DNA of 64,000 nt from Mycobacterium sp. SMC-4 (GCF_025263265.1 NZ_CP079869.1:124001-188000); one strand, 5' to 3'; counted from the stretch's first letter, positions 17,030 to 26,308 are shown. Made by a program: numbers and translations. The notes: generated from the letters alone by a model not told the origin.

Positions 17030-18175
17030 ATGGGTAGATGGAGCACATTGGCTCAGCGGGCCGGCGCACTGGGCGCCGCGGCGCTGGTGCTGACCTCGTG
17101 CGGGTCGTGGAAGGGCATCTCGAACGTGCCGTTGCCCGGCGGTCCCGGCACCGGTCCCAATGCCACCACGATCTACGTTCAGATGCCCGACACCCTGGCC
17201 CTGAACGTCAACAGCCGGGTGCGGGTGGCCGACGTCTATGTCGGCCGGGTCCGGGCGATCGAGTTGCGCAACTGGGTGGCGACGCTGACGCTGGATCTGG
17301 ACCCGAGCGTGCAGTTGCCGGTCAACGCGCTGGCCAAGATCGGTCAGACCAGCCTGCTGGGGTCTCAGCACGTCCAGCTGGATATGCCGCCGGATCCCGA
17401 GCCGGAGATGCTGGAGACCGGCGACACCATCCCGTTGGCCAACGCGTCGGCCTTCCCCACCACCGAGCGGGTGCTGGCCAGCATCGCGACCATCCTGACC
17501 GGTGGCGGTGTGTCGAACCTGGAGACGATCCAGACCGAGGTCTACAACGTGCTCAACGGGCGCGCCGATCAGATCCGCACCTTCCTCAACCAGCTCGACA
17601 CCTTCACCGCCGAGCTCGACGCGCAGCGCGACGACATCACCCGTGCCATCGACAACACCGATCGGCTGCTGGCGGTGGTCGCGCAGCGCAACAACACCCT
17701 CGACGCTGTGCTGACCGAATTCCCGCCGCTGATCGAGCATTTCGCCGAGACACGGGACCTGTTCGCCGACGCCGTGGAATCACTGGGACGGATCAGCAAC
17801 GCCTCGGTGGACATGCTCGCTCCGGCCAGCGACAACCTCAACACCAACCTGGCCAACCTGCAGCGTCCGCTGCGGGAGCTGGGCAAGTCCGGCCCGTACC
17901 TGATCGGGGCGCTCAAGATCTTCCTGACCGCGCCCTACAGCGTGGAGAACGTGCCCAAGGCGATCCGCGGCGACTACATCAACTCGTCGCTGATGGTGGA
18001 CCTGACGTTGTCGGCCATCGACAACGGCTTCCTGTCCGGCACCGGCGTCTCGGGCATGCTGCGCGCGCTCGAGCAGTCGTGGGGCCGCGACCCGGCCACC
18101 ATGATCCCCGACATCCGGTTCACCCCGAACCCGAACTCGGCGCCCAACGGACCACTGATCGAAAGGGGGGAGTGA
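17030..18175 (+). CDS. mce1E: Mce family lipoprotein Mce1E (LprK)
   Basis: Lipid-anchored Mce subunit of 381 aa. The signal peptide ends in the lipobox LTSC (Cys24, ...AAALVLTSCGSW), which replaces the transmembrane anchor of the other five subunits, as in all mce operons. The MCE domain has the segment LALNVNSRVRVADVYVGRVR, followed by helices up to about residue 290. It should sit at the outer leaflet and complete the Mce1 hetero-hexamer. It is separated by three bases from both mce1D and mce1F. Confidence 0.95.
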   Translation: MGRWSTLAQRAGALGAAALVLTSCGSWKGISNVPLPGGPGTGPNATTIYVQMPDTLALNVNSRVRVADVYVGRVRAIELRNWVATLTLDLDPSVQLPVNALAKIGQTSLLGSQHVQLDMPPDPEPEMLETGDTIPLANASAFPTTERVLASIATILTGGGVSNLETIQTEVYNVLNGRADQIRTFLNQLDTFTAELDAQRDDITRAIDNTDRLLAVVAQRNNTLDAVLTEFPPLIEHFAETRDLFADAVESLGRISNASVDMLAPASDNLNTNLANLQRPLRELGKSGPYLIGALKIFLTAPYSVENVPKAIRGDYINSSLMVDLTLSAIDNGFLSGTGVSGMLRALEQSWGRDPATMIPDIRFTPNPNSAPNGPLIERGE

Positions 18176-18178
18176 GCG

Positions 18179-19741
18179 ATGCTGACGCGGTTCATCAAGC
18201 TCCAGTTGGTCATCTTCACCATCCTGACGGTGGTCGCGCTGGGCGTGCTGGGGCTGTACTACCTGCGGCTGCCCACCCTGGCCGGCGTCGGCCAGTACAC
18301 GTTGCACGCGGAGCTGCCGCGGTCCGGCGGGCTCTACGAGACGGCCAACGTGACCTACCGCGGCACCCAGATCGGGAAGGTGACCTCGGTCGAACCGACC
18401 GAGACCGGCGCCCGGGCGACGATGAGCATCGACAACCGGTACAAGATCCCGGTCGACGTCAGCGCCAACGTGCATTCGGTGTCGGCCATCGGTGAGCAGT
18501 ACCTGGACCTGGTGCCCGAACGCGACAGCGATCAGTACCTCAGCGCCGGCCAGACGATCACCAACAGCACCGTGCCCGCCGCAGTGGGGCCGGCCCTGGA
18601 TGCGGCCAACGAGGGCCTGGCGGTACTGCCCAAAGAGAAGATCGACACGCTGCTGACCGAGACGTCGTTGGCCGTCGGTGGTCTGGGCCCGGCGCTGCAG
18701 CGGTTGGTGGATTCGACGACGAACATCGCCGAGGGCTTCCGTGAGAACCTGCCGCAGGTCAACGACATCATCGACAACTCGGCGCCGATCCTGCAGAGCC
18801 AGGTGGATTCCGGAGACGCGATCGGGCAATGGTCGCGCAACCTGAACACGATCGCCGCGCAGGCCGCCGGTCAGGACGCGGCGCTGCGCAGTGGACTCTC
18901 GCAGGCCGCCCCGACACTGGACCAGGTCACGACGGTGTTCAGCGATGTGCGCGAAGGGCTGCCGCAGACGTTGGCCAACTTGGCTGTGGTCAGCGACATG
19001 CTCAAGCGCTACAACAAGGGCATCGAGCAGACGCTGGTGATCTACCCGCAGGGCGCGTCGCTGCTGCAGATGGGCTCGATCTTCGAAGAGGGCGGTCTGC
19101 TGCACTTCGGCCTGTCGGTCAACCTGCCGCCGCCGTGTATGACCGGGTTCCTGCCGGCATCGGAGTGGCGTTCGCCCGCCGATACCAGCACCGCGCCGCT
19201 GCCGACAGGTACGTACTGCAAGATCCCGAAGGATTTCCAGGGCAACGCGGTACGCGGCGCACGCAACTATCCCTGCGCCGACGTGCCGGGCAAGCGGGCG
19301 GCCACCCCCGCGGAGTGCCGCAGCGAGGAGCCGTACGTGCCGCTGGGCACCAACCCGTGGTACGGCAATCCGAATCAGATCCTGTCCTGCCCGGCCCCGG
19401 GCGCGCGGTGTGACCAGGGGGTGGATCCGGGCCGGGTGGTCCCGGCGCCGTCGGTCAACAACGGTATGAACCCGTTGCCGGCCGACCAGTTACCTCCGCC
19501 GGAAGCCGCGGCGCCCACCAGCGATCCGGTCAGCGCGCCGGGCTCGGGTACCGTCAGCTGCAGTGGGCAACAGCCCAACCCGTGCATCTACACTCCGGCC
19601 CAGGGCCCGCCCGGCTCCACCGCCGCTTACAGCCCGAGTTCTGGCGAGGTGGTCGGTCCGGACGGCGTCCGCTACAACGTCAACAGCTCGAGCAACACAG
19701 GAGACGACGGATGGAAGGAGATGCTGGCACCAGCCAGCTGA
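18179..19741 (+). CDS. mce1F: Mce family protein Mce1F
   Basis: Last Mce subunit, 520 aa. The anchor LVIFTILTVVALGVLGLYYL is followed by the MCE domain (SGGLYETANVTYRGTQIGKV) and helices to about residue 300. A C-terminal extension carries several cysteines (CKIPK, YPCADV, SCPAPGARC, VSCSGQQPNPC) likely to form disulfides outside the membrane. It overlaps the following Mce-associated gene by 31 bases, indicating coupled translation into the accessory genes. Confidence 0.95.
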   Translation: MLTRFIKLQLVIFTILTVVALGVLGLYYLRLPTLAGVGQYTLHAELPRSGGLYETANVTYRGTQIGKVTSVEPTETGARATMSIDNRYKIPVDVSANVHSVSAIGEQYLDLVPERDSDQYLSAGQTITNSTVPAAVGPALDAANEGLAVLPKEKIDTLLTETSLAVGGLGPALQRLVDSTTNIAEGFRENLPQVNDIIDNSAPILQSQVDSGDAIGQWSRNLNTIAAQAAGQDAALRSGLSQAAPTLDQVTTVFSDVREGLPQTLANLAVVSDMLKRYNKGIEQTLVIYPQGASLLQMGSIFEEGGLLHFGLSVNLPPPCMTGFLPASEWRSPADTSTAPLPTGTYCKIPKDFQGNAVRGARNYPCADVPGKRAATPAECRSEEPYVPLGTNPWYGNPNQILSCPAPGARCDQGVDPGRVVPAPSVNNGMNPLPADQLPPPEAAAPTSDPVSAPGSGTVSCSGQQPNPCIYTPAQGPPGSTAAYSPSSGEVVGPDGVRYNVNSSSNTGDDGWKEMLAPAS

Positions 19742-20340
19742 ACCGCACCATCGACGCCGACGCGGACAGTGCGCCGGGGCAGACTCCCGCCGCGGCAGCC
19801 GGGGACCCGGCACCGGATGAACAGACCGACACCCGACGCCCGGCTCGGCTGGGTACCGGCTGGGTCGCCGGCATCTGCGTGGTGTTGGTGCTGCTCGCCG
19901 CCGGAGCGGGCGTCGGCGGTTTCTTCGCGCTGCGGGCCAACGAGCACGCCGCCGAGATCGCCCGGGCGGACGAGGCTGCGCTGGCGGCGGCCAAGGAATG
20001 TGTGGCCGCGACGCAGGCGCCCGACACCGAGGCCATGACCATCGCGCAGTCCAAGATCCTGGAGTGTTCGACCGGAGAGTTCGGCGTGCAGGCCGGGTTG
20101 TACAGCAGCGTGCTCGCCGAGGCCTACCAGGCGGCCGACGCCACCGTGCAGGTCGATGATCTGCGGGCCGCCGTCGAGCGGCACAACGAGGACGGGTCGG
20201 TCAACGTGCTGGTCGCGGTGCGGGTCCGAATCACCAACGCCGAGGCCTCTGATCAGCAGGTCGGCTACCGGTTGCGCGCCACCATGGTCTACGACGAGGG
20301 CAGATACCGGATCGCCACGATGGAGCAGGTCACCTCGTGA
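19711..20340 (+). CDS. Mce-associated membrane protein (Rv0175-like)
   Basis: Single-pass membrane protein of 209 aa from ATG 19711. A polar N-terminal tail of about 45 residues precedes the helix VAGICVVLVLLAAGAGVGGF. An extracytoplasmic domain with two cysteines (KECVAAT and ILECST) then follows. The C-terminal beta-rich region resembles the NTF2-like fold of Mam/Mas proteins that stabilise Mce complexes. It corresponds in place to Rv0175, the first of four accessory genes after mce1F. It begins within mce1F and ends overlapping the next GTG (GTGA). Confidence 0.85.
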   Translation: MEGDAGTSQLNRTIDADADSAPGQTPAAAAGDPAPDEQTDTRRPARLGTGWVAGICVVLVLLAAGAGVGGFFALRANEHAAEIARADEAALAAAKECVAATQAPDTEAMTIAQSKILECSTGEFGVQAGLYSSVLAEAYQAADATVQVDDLRAAVERHNEDGSVNVLVAVRVRITNAEASDQQVGYRLRATMVYDEGRYRIATMEQVTS

Positions 20341-21320
20341 CGGCCGTTCTCGACAGCACCGCGACGCCCGACCACGAGACGACGACCGAGACGCCCGCGC
20401 TGGCGTCCTGGCCGGCGCGGGCCGGTGCCCTGGCCATCGACGTCATCGTCCCGTTGGGGGTGGCCGTGACGATGGCGTTGCTCGCTCTCAGCGCCCCGGC
20501 CGACGGGTGGGCGCGGTGGGTGTTCACCGCCGGGTTCGCGCTGGCGCTGCTGGCCATCGGAGTCAACCGGCTCCTGCTCCCGGTGGCCACCGGCTGGACC
20601 CTCGGTCGAGCGCTGTTCGGCATTGCGGTGCGCCGCGCCGACGACGGCAACCCGGAGGTACTGCGCCTGACCGCGCGCGACGCCGCGCACCTGCTCGACA
20701 CCGCGGCGCTGTTCGCGGGCTGGCTCTGGCCACTGTGGGAGCGCCGCCGTCGCACGTTCGCCGATCTGCTGGCGGGCACCGAGGTGCGCCGGGTCCCGGC
20801 ACCGGACCGCGACATGCGCCGAACCGTCGCCGGTGCGCTGGTCGGGGCGTCGGTGCTGTGCGCGGCAGCGGTCGGCCTCGGATACGTGGCGGTCTATCGG
20901 CAGGAACGGGCGATCGATACAGCCCGCGTGCAGATCACCGAACAGGGGCCGCGCATCGTCGAGCAGATGCTCAGCTACGGCACCGAGACGATCGACGAGG
21001 ATTTCGCCCGCGCCCAGGCCCTGACCACCGACGCCTATCGGGACCAGCTGGTTGCCCAGCAGCAAGCGGTCCGCCAGGGGGACGCCACCAGCAACGAGTA
21101 CTGGGCGGTCAGCAGCGCGGTGCTGCCCAACCCGCCGGTCACCCCGGACCGCGCCGCGATGCTGCTGGCCATGCAGGGCCAGCGCGGAGCCGACGCCGCG
21201 GACCTGAAGTTCATCACTGCCACCGTGCGGGTGGAGTTCGAGAAGTCCGGCGACGGTCAGTGGCGGGTGGCGAACCTGACCGTGCTCAAGGCTCCCCAGA
21301 TGAATCCGGCGGGCCAGTGA
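20337..21320 (+). CDS. RDD-domain Mce-associated membrane protein (Rv0176-like)
   Basis: Protein of 327 aa with two parts. The N-terminal RDD domain (about residues 25-150) has helices and the family pattern PARAGALAIDVIVPLG, then GRALFGIAVRRADDG. After a further transmembrane helix (about 162-182) comes an extracytoplasmic Mam/NTF2-like domain. It matches the architecture of Rv0176. GTG 20337 overlaps the previous stop, and its own TGA overlaps the next GTG. It probably assembles with the Mce1 complex; RDD function is unknown. Confidence 0.85.
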   Translation: MTAVLDSTATPDHETTTETPALASWPARAGALAIDVIVPLGVAVTMALLALSAPADGWARWVFTAGFALALLAIGVNRLLLPVATGWTLGRALFGIAVRRADDGNPEVLRLTARDAAHLLDTAALFAGWLWPLWERRRRTFADLLAGTEVRRVPAPDRDMRRTVAGALVGASVLCAAAVGLGYVAVYRQERAIDTARVQITEQGPRIVEQMLSYGTETIDEDFARAQALTTDAYRDQLVAQQQAVRQGDATSNEYWAVSSAVLPNPPVTPDRAAMLLAMQGQRGADAADLKFITATVRVEFEKSGDGQWRVANLTVLKAPQMNPAGQ

Positions 21321-21889
21321 GTCCGCGGCGCCGGTTCGCCGACCACACCGCCGGTGACGACACCGTCGGCAGGGACTATTTCGTCGCCGAGCCACCGCCG
21401 CCGCGGCGCTGGGGTTTGACGCTGGTCAGCGTGCTCACCGCAGTGGTGCTGGCCGCGGCGATCGGGGCCGGCACCTTCATGCTGATCCGGCAGGAATCAG
21501 ACCGTCGCGCGCAGGTCAAGGAAGCGGCAGCGCTGGGCTATGCGCGGGAGTTCATGACGACCTACACCACCCTGGACCCGTTCAACGCCAACGCCTACGC
21601 CGACCGCATCTCCGCCGAGGCCACCGGGGAGTTCGCCGCGAACTTCAACGAGAAGCTCAACGAGATCCTGGTGCAGGTGGCGCGTTCGGAACCGTCGACC
21701 GGAGAGGTACTGGACGCCGGCATCCAACGCTGGAACGACGACGGCAGCGCCGACGTGCTGGTCGCCACCAAGGTGACCTCGACGATGCCCGACGGCCAGA
21801 CCACCATCGAGAGCGGAAGCCGCTGGATCGCCACCACGATCAGGGAAGGACAACAGTGGAAGATCAGCAACCTGATCCAGGTGATCTGA
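21317..21889 (+). CDS. Mce-associated membrane protein (Rv0177-like)
   Basis: Mam-type protein of 190 aa from GTG 21317 (MSPRRRFADHTAGDD). A short cytoplasmic tail precedes one helix, LTLVSVLTAVVLAAAIGAGT. The rest is an extracytoplasmic domain ending in a beta-hairpin, SRWIATTIREGQQWKISNLI, as in other Mce-associated proteins. It overlaps genes on both sides (4 and 34 bases). It corresponds to Rv0177 by order and presumably helps stabilise Mce1. Confidence 0.85.
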   Translation: MSPRRRFADHTAGDDTVGRDYFVAEPPPPRRWGLTLVSVLTAVVLAAAIGAGTFMLIRQESDRRAQVKEAAALGYAREFMTTYTTLDPFNANAYADRISAEATGEFAANFNEKLNEILVQVARSEPSTGEVLDAGIQRWNDDGSADVLVATKVTSTMPDGQTTIESGSRWIATTIREGQQWKISNLIQVI

Positions 21890-22560
21890 CGCCCGAGGCC
21901 GACCAGCCGGAAACCGAGCGGCCCAACACGCCTGTCGGCAAGGCCCGGCGCCAGCCCGTCGTCGATGTCGAGACCCCGCAGGAGCCCGCAGCGCCGGACG
22001 ACCCGCCCGAAACCGTGCTGGTCGCGCATCGGCCGGCGGGGCGGCGGTTGCTGACCGCGGCCTCGGTAGCCGCGGTGCTGTTCGTCGGTGCAGCGGCGTT
22101 CGCCGGCGCGGCTGTGCAGCCCTACCTGTTGCAGCGGGCGCTGGTGCAGACCAAGCTCGATATCGCCCGCACCGCGACCGACGCGATCTCCGCGCTGTGG
22201 ACCTACACCCCCGAGGACATGAACACCCTCGCTGATCGTGCGACTGCCTTCCTCGGCGGCGGCTTCGCCGAGGAGTACCGCCGCTACATCGACGCCATCG
22301 TCGAGCCCAACAAGCAGGCCCAGGTCACCAACACCACCCAGGTCATGGGCGCCGCGGTGGAATCCGTTGCGCCACCCGGCATCCCGACGGAAGCAACCGC
22401 CATCGTCTACACCAACTCGGTCGCGACCAGCCCGGTGACCAAGAACATCCCGTCGCTGCGCTACCTGTCCTACCGGTTGACCATGCAGCGCGAAGGCGGC
22501 GAGTGGCTGATCACGCGGATGTCGACCATCACGACGTTCGATCTGACGCCCCAGCTGTAA
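21856..22560 (+). CDS. Mce-associated membrane protein (Rv0178-like)
   Basis: Last gene of the mce1 operon, 234 aa, starting at GTG 21856 inside the previous gene. The N-terminal 60 residues are proline- and acid-rich. One helix follows (LTAASVAAVLFVGAAAFAGA), then an extracytoplasmic NTF2-like domain ending GGEWLITRMSTITTFDLTPQ. Order and architecture fit Rv0178. The frame ends 88 bases before the inserted metal transporter, and no clear terminator is visible. Confidence 0.85.
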   Translation: MEDQQPDPGDLTPEADQPETERPNTPVGKARRQPVVDVETPQEPAAPDDPPETVLVAHRPAGRRLLTAASVAAVLFVGAAAFAGAAVQPYLLQRALVQTKLDIARTATDAISALWTYTPEDMNTLADRATAFLGGGFAEEYRRYIDAIVEPNKQAQVTNTTQVMGAAVESVAPPGIPTEATAIVYTNSVATSPVTKNIPSLRYLSYRLTMQREGGEWLITRMSTITTFDLTPQL

Positions 22561-22613
22561 TCCGGCCGCCCGCCGCCCGGCACCCTTGCTGTTTAGAGTC
22601 GCCAATACTAGAG

Positions 22614-22629
22614 TTTCGGCACCCCGAAA
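22614..22629. promoter_or_regulatory. Inverted repeat upstream of the Mn-type ABC operon
   Basis: TTTCGGCACCCCGAAA is a perfect 6-base inverted repeat with a 4-base spacer, ending 19 bases before the GTG of the binding protein. It could be a metalloregulator operator (MntR/DtxR-like or Fur-like) or a short leader hairpin. It does not match a consensus I can recall with confidence. Confidence 0.4.
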
Positions 22630-22648
22630 ATTCTGTGAGGTGCAGGAC

Positions 22649-23581
22649 GTGCGACGAGACGGCCGTTGGCGGGTGACCCGGTGGCTGGGCGCGGTGCTGG
22701 TCACTCTCGTCGCGGCCGCGACGGTGGGGTGCTCTGCGAGCACCGACACCGCGCAGCGGCCGGTGGTGCTCACGACGTTCACGGTGCTGGCCGACATCGC
22801 CGCCAACGTGGCCGGTGAACACCTCCAGGTGGAGTCGATCACCAAGCCCGGCGCCGAAATTCACGGCTACGAACCGACACCCGGCGATATCCGACGGGCC
22901 ATCCAGGCAGACCTGATCCTGGACAACGGACTGGGCCTGGAGGCGTGGTTCGCCCGGTTCGTCGACGGCATCGACGTACCGCGGGTGGTGGTCAGCGAGG
23001 GCGTGCAACCGATGGACATCGCCGAGGATGCCTACGCCGGCAGACCCAACCCGCACGCCTGGATGTCGGCGCTGAACGTGCAGATCTATGCCGACAACAT
23101 GGCTGCCGCCTTCGCTGAGCTCGACCCCGAGCACGCCCAGGACTACCGGGACAATGCCGCGGCCTACCGAGTGCAACTGCAGGACGTGCACGACGACCTC
23201 GTCGCGCAGCTCGACGTCCTACCGTCCGGGCAGCGCGCATTGGTCACCTGTGAAGGGGCGTTTTCCTATCTGGCGCGCGACGCCGGCCTGACCGAGAAGT
23301 ACATCTGGCCGGTCAACGCCGAACAGCAGGCCACCCCGCAACAGATCGCCTCCACCATCGATTTCGTCAGGGCCAACGACGTGCCCGCGGTGTTCTGCGA
23401 ATCGACGGTGTCCGACGGGCCGATGCAGCGCGTCGTCGAAGCCACCGGCGCCCGCTTCGGCGGTGTGCTGTTCGTCGATTCGCTCTCCGCCGCCGACGGA
23501 CCGGTGCCGACCTACCTCGATCTGATCCGTCACGATGCCGCGACGATCGCGGCGGCGCTGACCGCCGACCGGATCCCGTGA
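22649..23581 (+). CDS. Metal ABC transporter substrate-binding lipoprotein (Mn/Fe type)
   Basis: Cluster A-I metal-binding receptor, 310 aa from GTG 22649. A signal peptide ends in TVGC (Cys28), so it is a lipoprotein. The four expected metal ligands are visible: His72 in IHGYEPTPGD, His136 in RPNPHAWMS, Glu202 in VTCEGAFSYL and Asp277 in LFVDSLSA. The His-His-Glu-Asp set is typical of manganese/iron receptors such as MntC and PsaA; zinc receptors usually have a third histidine. The histidine-rich loop of ZnuA is absent. It is the first gene of a three-gene importer, and its stop overlaps the ATPase start. Confidence 0.88.
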   Translation: MRRDGRWRVTRWLGAVLVTLVAAATVGCSASTDTAQRPVVLTTFTVLADIAANVAGEHLQVESITKPGAEIHGYEPTPGDIRRAIQADLILDNGLGLEAWFARFVDGIDVPRVVVSEGVQPMDIAEDAYAGRPNPHAWMSALNVQIYADNMAAAFAELDPEHAQDYRDNAAAYRVQLQDVHDDLVAQLDVLPSGQRALVTCEGAFSYLARDAGLTEKYIWPVNAEQQATPQQIASTIDFVRANDVPAVFCESTVSDGPMQRVVEATGARFGGVLFVDSLSAADGPVPTYLDLIRHDAATIAAALTADRIP

Positions 23582-24318
23582 CCGCCCCGGTATTACAGGT
23601 TGCATCGGTGACGGTGCGTTACGGTCCGGTCGTCGCGTTGCAGGACGCCACGCTGACCCTCCAACCCGGCCGGGTCTGCGGGCTGGTCGGCATGAACGGT
23701 TCCGGGAAGTCCACCCTGTTCAAGGCGATCATGGGGTTGGTGCGCCTCGATGCCGGCACTGTGCGCATCCAGGGCGCGGACCCGGCTCGCGCTCGAAAGC
23801 AGGGTGTCATCGCGTACATGCCGCAGAGCGAGGCCATCGACTGGTCGTTCCCGCTGTCGGTGCGCGAGGTCGTGCTCACCGGCCGTTACGGCCACCTGGG
23901 CCCGTCTCGGCGCGCCCGCGGCGAGGACCACCGCGCCGTCGACGACGCGCTCGCCCGTGTCGAACTCACCGACTACCAGGACCGCCAGATCGGCGAACTG
24001 TCCGGTGGGCAGCGCAAGCGCGCGTTCCTAGCGCGGTGTATCGCCCAGGGGGCCGACGTGCTGCTGCTCGACGAGCCGTTCGCGGGCGTCGACACCCGCA
24101 GCGAATCCACCATCAGAACACTGCTGCGTGAGCTCGCGGGCAATGCGGCGACCGTCGTGGTCTCCACCCACGACCTGAACAATCTGCCTGAACTGGCCGA
24201 CGAGGCGGTCCTGCTGATGCGCACCGTGCTGTTACACGACACCCCCGAACAGGTGCTGAAACCGCAGAATCTGGTCCGTGCCTTCGGTCTGGACGTCGAC
24301 GGCGGCACGGCTTCGTGA
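23578..24318 (+). CDS. Metal ABC transporter ATP-binding protein
   Basis: ATPase of 246 aa. Walker A GMNGSGKST is at about residues 38-46. The Q-loop YMPQSEAIDWSFPLSVREVV is characteristic of MntB/SitB-type proteins. The signature LSGGQRKRAFLARC, Walker B VLLLDEPFAGVD and switch histidine VSTHDLNNLP are intact. GTG 23578 overlaps the previous stop as GTGA, and its own stop overlaps the permease start, so the three genes are one translational unit. Predicted to drive manganese (possibly iron) uptake. Confidence 0.92.
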   Translation: MTAPVLQVASVTVRYGPVVALQDATLTLQPGRVCGLVGMNGSGKSTLFKAIMGLVRLDAGTVRIQGADPARARKQGVIAYMPQSEAIDWSFPLSVREVVLTGRYGHLGPSRRARGEDHRAVDDALARVELTDYQDRQIGELSGGQRKRAFLARCIAQGADVLLLDEPFAGVDTRSESTIRTLLRELAGNAATVVVSTHDLNNLPELADEAVLLMRTVLLHDTPEQVLKPQNLVRAFGLDVDGGTAS

Positions 24319-25181
24319 ACATCGTCGAGTTCTTCGTCGAACCGCTCCGGTTGGAGTTCATGGTGCGGGCTGCTGCGACGACCCTGATCGCGTCGGTGGT
24401 GTGCGCGACGCTATCGTGCTGGCTGGTGCTGATCGGCTGGTCGCTCATGGGTGACGCGGTCTCGCACGCGGTACTTCCCGGGGTGGTGCTGGCCTACGTC
24501 GCCGGGGCGCCCTTTGCCGCCGGCGCCGCACTGTTCGGCTTCGCCGCGGTCGCCATGATCGGCATCGTCCGCGATACCAGCCGGACCAAGGAGGACGCCG
24601 CCATCGGCGTGGTGTTCACCACCCTGTTCGCGCTCGGGCTGGTGCTGATTTCGGTGACGCCAAGCCATGTCGACCTCAACCACATCATCTTCGGCAACGT
24701 GCTCGGCGTCTCGCGCTTCGACCTCATCCAGGTCGCCGTGCTCGGAACCGTCGTCTGGGCGGTGCTGATCTACAAGCGCCGCGACTTCACGCTCTACGCC
24801 TTCGATCCCAACCATGCGCACGCCATCGGGATCAACCCGCGACTGCTCGGCGCGGCGCTGCTCGGGCTGCTGGCCCTGACGGCTGTGGTGGCGTTGCAGG
24901 CCGTCGGCGTCGTACTCGTGGTCGCCCTGCTGATCGCCCCCGGCGCTACCGCCTACCTGCTCACCGACCGATTCAGCCGGATGCTGCTGATCGCACCGGC
25001 GCTGTCCGCCGCCTGCGCCGTGGCCGGCCTCTACACCAGCTACTACCTGGATACCGCCGCCGGTCCCATGGTGGTGTTGGCCAACGGCGCGGCGTTCGCC
25101 CTCGCCTATGTGTTCAGCCCGACCCATGGGCTGCTCGGCACCCGACGGCGCCGGGGTGCTGCCGAACGGTCGGCGAGCTAG
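24315..25181 (+). CDS. Metal ABC transporter permease
   Basis: ABC-3 family permease of 288 aa with eight or so hydrophobic helices. It contains the family segment GDAVSHAVLPGVVLAYVAGA and the conserved region GINPRLLGAALLGLLALTAV. It is the third gene of the Mn-type importer, from GTG 24315 overlapping the ATPase stop. Its TAG shares the bases CTAG (25178-25181) with the stop of the convergent gene on the other strand. M. tuberculosis has no such operon at this place to my knowledge. Confidence 0.9.
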   Translation: MNIVEFFVEPLRLEFMVRAAATTLIASVVCATLSCWLVLIGWSLMGDAVSHAVLPGVVLAYVAGAPFAAGAALFGFAAVAMIGIVRDTSRTKEDAAIGVVFTTLFALGLVLISVTPSHVDLNHIIFGNVLGVSRFDLIQVAVLGTVVWAVLIYKRRDFTLYAFDPNHAHAIGINPRLLGAALLGLLALTAVVALQAVGVVLVVALLIAPGATAYLLTDRFSRMLLIAPALSAACAVAGLYTSYYLDTAAGPMVVLANGAAFALAYVFSPTHGLLGTRRRRGAAERSAS

Positions 25182-26263
25182 TTGAAAGCCAGCCAGGCGG
25201 GCTGGGCGCGTTCCCGAGAGTCGCACAGCACGGCCATGGTGTCGCACGAACCGCGCGGGGACCCTGCGCCGGCCCACATGCCGCCGGTGTCGCGGCGCAG
25301 CACGATCGCCGAGGACCCGCCCCCGTCGAGCAGCACCGCGGTGTCGCTACCGAGTCCCCGGAACAGATCTTGGATCTGGTCGGGCGTGTAGTTGCCGCCC
25401 TGGAAGACGAACATCTCGTCGCGGTCGCGGACATAGGCCAACGCGGTGCGCGCGGCGCTGGGGCCCGGATCGTTGAGCTGGCCGGTGTCGCCGGGGGCCA
25501 GCAACCCGATGCCGGCCACCGCGACGAATCGGGTTCCCTTGTCGATCAGATCGGTGATCACCGGTGTGGCGGCGTCGAAGTCGTCGAGGCTCTTCGGCGG
25601 TACCACGAACGGCGCGCCTTTGACCGGAAGCACCATCGTCGACAGCGCCATCCAGTTCTCGTTGCCGCCGGAGAGGCCTTGCTTACCGGCGTAGGCCAGC
25701 GTGCCGGTCACCTTGGTGTTGGTGCGCCCCAGGCCTGCGGTGTTGTCGACGTAGGTACCGAGCGGAGAACTACACCCCGTGGTCTTCCAGGAGCCGCCCT
25801 GCTGAGGGCGCACATCGAAGAAGTTGGCGTTGATCGCGATGGTCGGCGATCCGAGGGCCTGCCAGGCTTGGTGCGGGGTGTAGATCTCCGAGGCCTGCCA
25901 CAAGCCCTCTGACGTCCGGGCCCGCGGATCCCGTTCACAGCGCGCCTGGTATCCGGTGTGGGAATCGGCGAGCAGCCGCGGCGCCAGGCGCTGCGAGGCG
26001 GCCTTGATGATCATCAGCCGTCCACCGTTGTTCATCTCGTACCAGTGCCCGGCGGCATTGCGCATCGGTGCCGGGAATCCCGAGCCGAAGTTGTACACCA
26101 GGTAGGACCCGCGGGTGTTGGCGATCGCGGCGGCCAGCAGATCGCGCGCACTGACTGCCGAGGCGGTAGGCGCGGCCAGCGTCGCGGCAACCGTCACCGC
26201 GAGGACCACCACGAGTGTGCGGATACCGGCGATGCGTCGCGAGGCAACGGCGAAGGCACCCAC
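25178..26263 (-). CDS. Secreted phosphodiester-glycosidase (NAGPA-domain) family protein
   Basis: Exported protein of 361 aa. GTG 26263 has GAGGAG seven bases upstream. A signal peptide (VVVLAVTVAATLAAPTASAV) lacks a lipobox cysteine, so the protein is secreted rather than lipidated. The family signature VLLDGGGSSAIVLRRDTGGM is near residues 309-328, preceded by IAINANFFDVRPQQG and FVFQGGNYTPDQ. These are hallmarks of the NAGPA/phosphodiester glycosidase fold, which hydrolyses sugar-phosphodiester links in known members. A cell-wall glycan substrate is plausible but unproven. It sits where lprO (Rv0179c) would be expected; I could not establish homology with it. Confidence 0.8.
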   Translation of the reverse strand: MGAFAVASRRIAGIRTLVVVLAVTVAATLAAPTASAVSARDLLAAAIANTRGSYLVYNFGSGFPAPMRNAAGHWYEMNNGGRLMIIKAASQRLAPRLLADSHTGYQARCERDPRARTSEGLWQASEIYTPHQAWQALGSPTIAINANFFDVRPQQGGSWKTTGCSSPLGTYVDNTAGLGRTNTKVTGTLAYAGKQGLSGGNENWMALSTMVLPVKGAPFVVPPKSLDDFDAATPVITDLIDKGTRFVAVAGIGLLAPGDTGQLNDPGPSAARTALAYVRDRDEMFVFQGGNYTPDQIQDLFRGLGSDTAVLLDGGGSSAIVLRRDTGGMWAGAGSPRGSCDTMAVLCDSRERAQPAWLAFN

Positions 26264-26308
26264 CGGGACTCCTCACATGACTACGCAGCAAACAACTCAG
26301 GTAAGACA

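Noticed and set aside
15233..17740. Minus-strand open frame of about 835 codons across mce1C-E
   Set aside because: Typical antisense shadow in GC-rich DNA; three well-conserved mce genes occupy the plus strand.
22586..22648. Earlier start for the Mn-type binding protein
   Set aside because: It would place about 21 non-signal residues before the lipoprotein signal and read through the inverted repeat; GTG 22649 gives a standard signal peptide.
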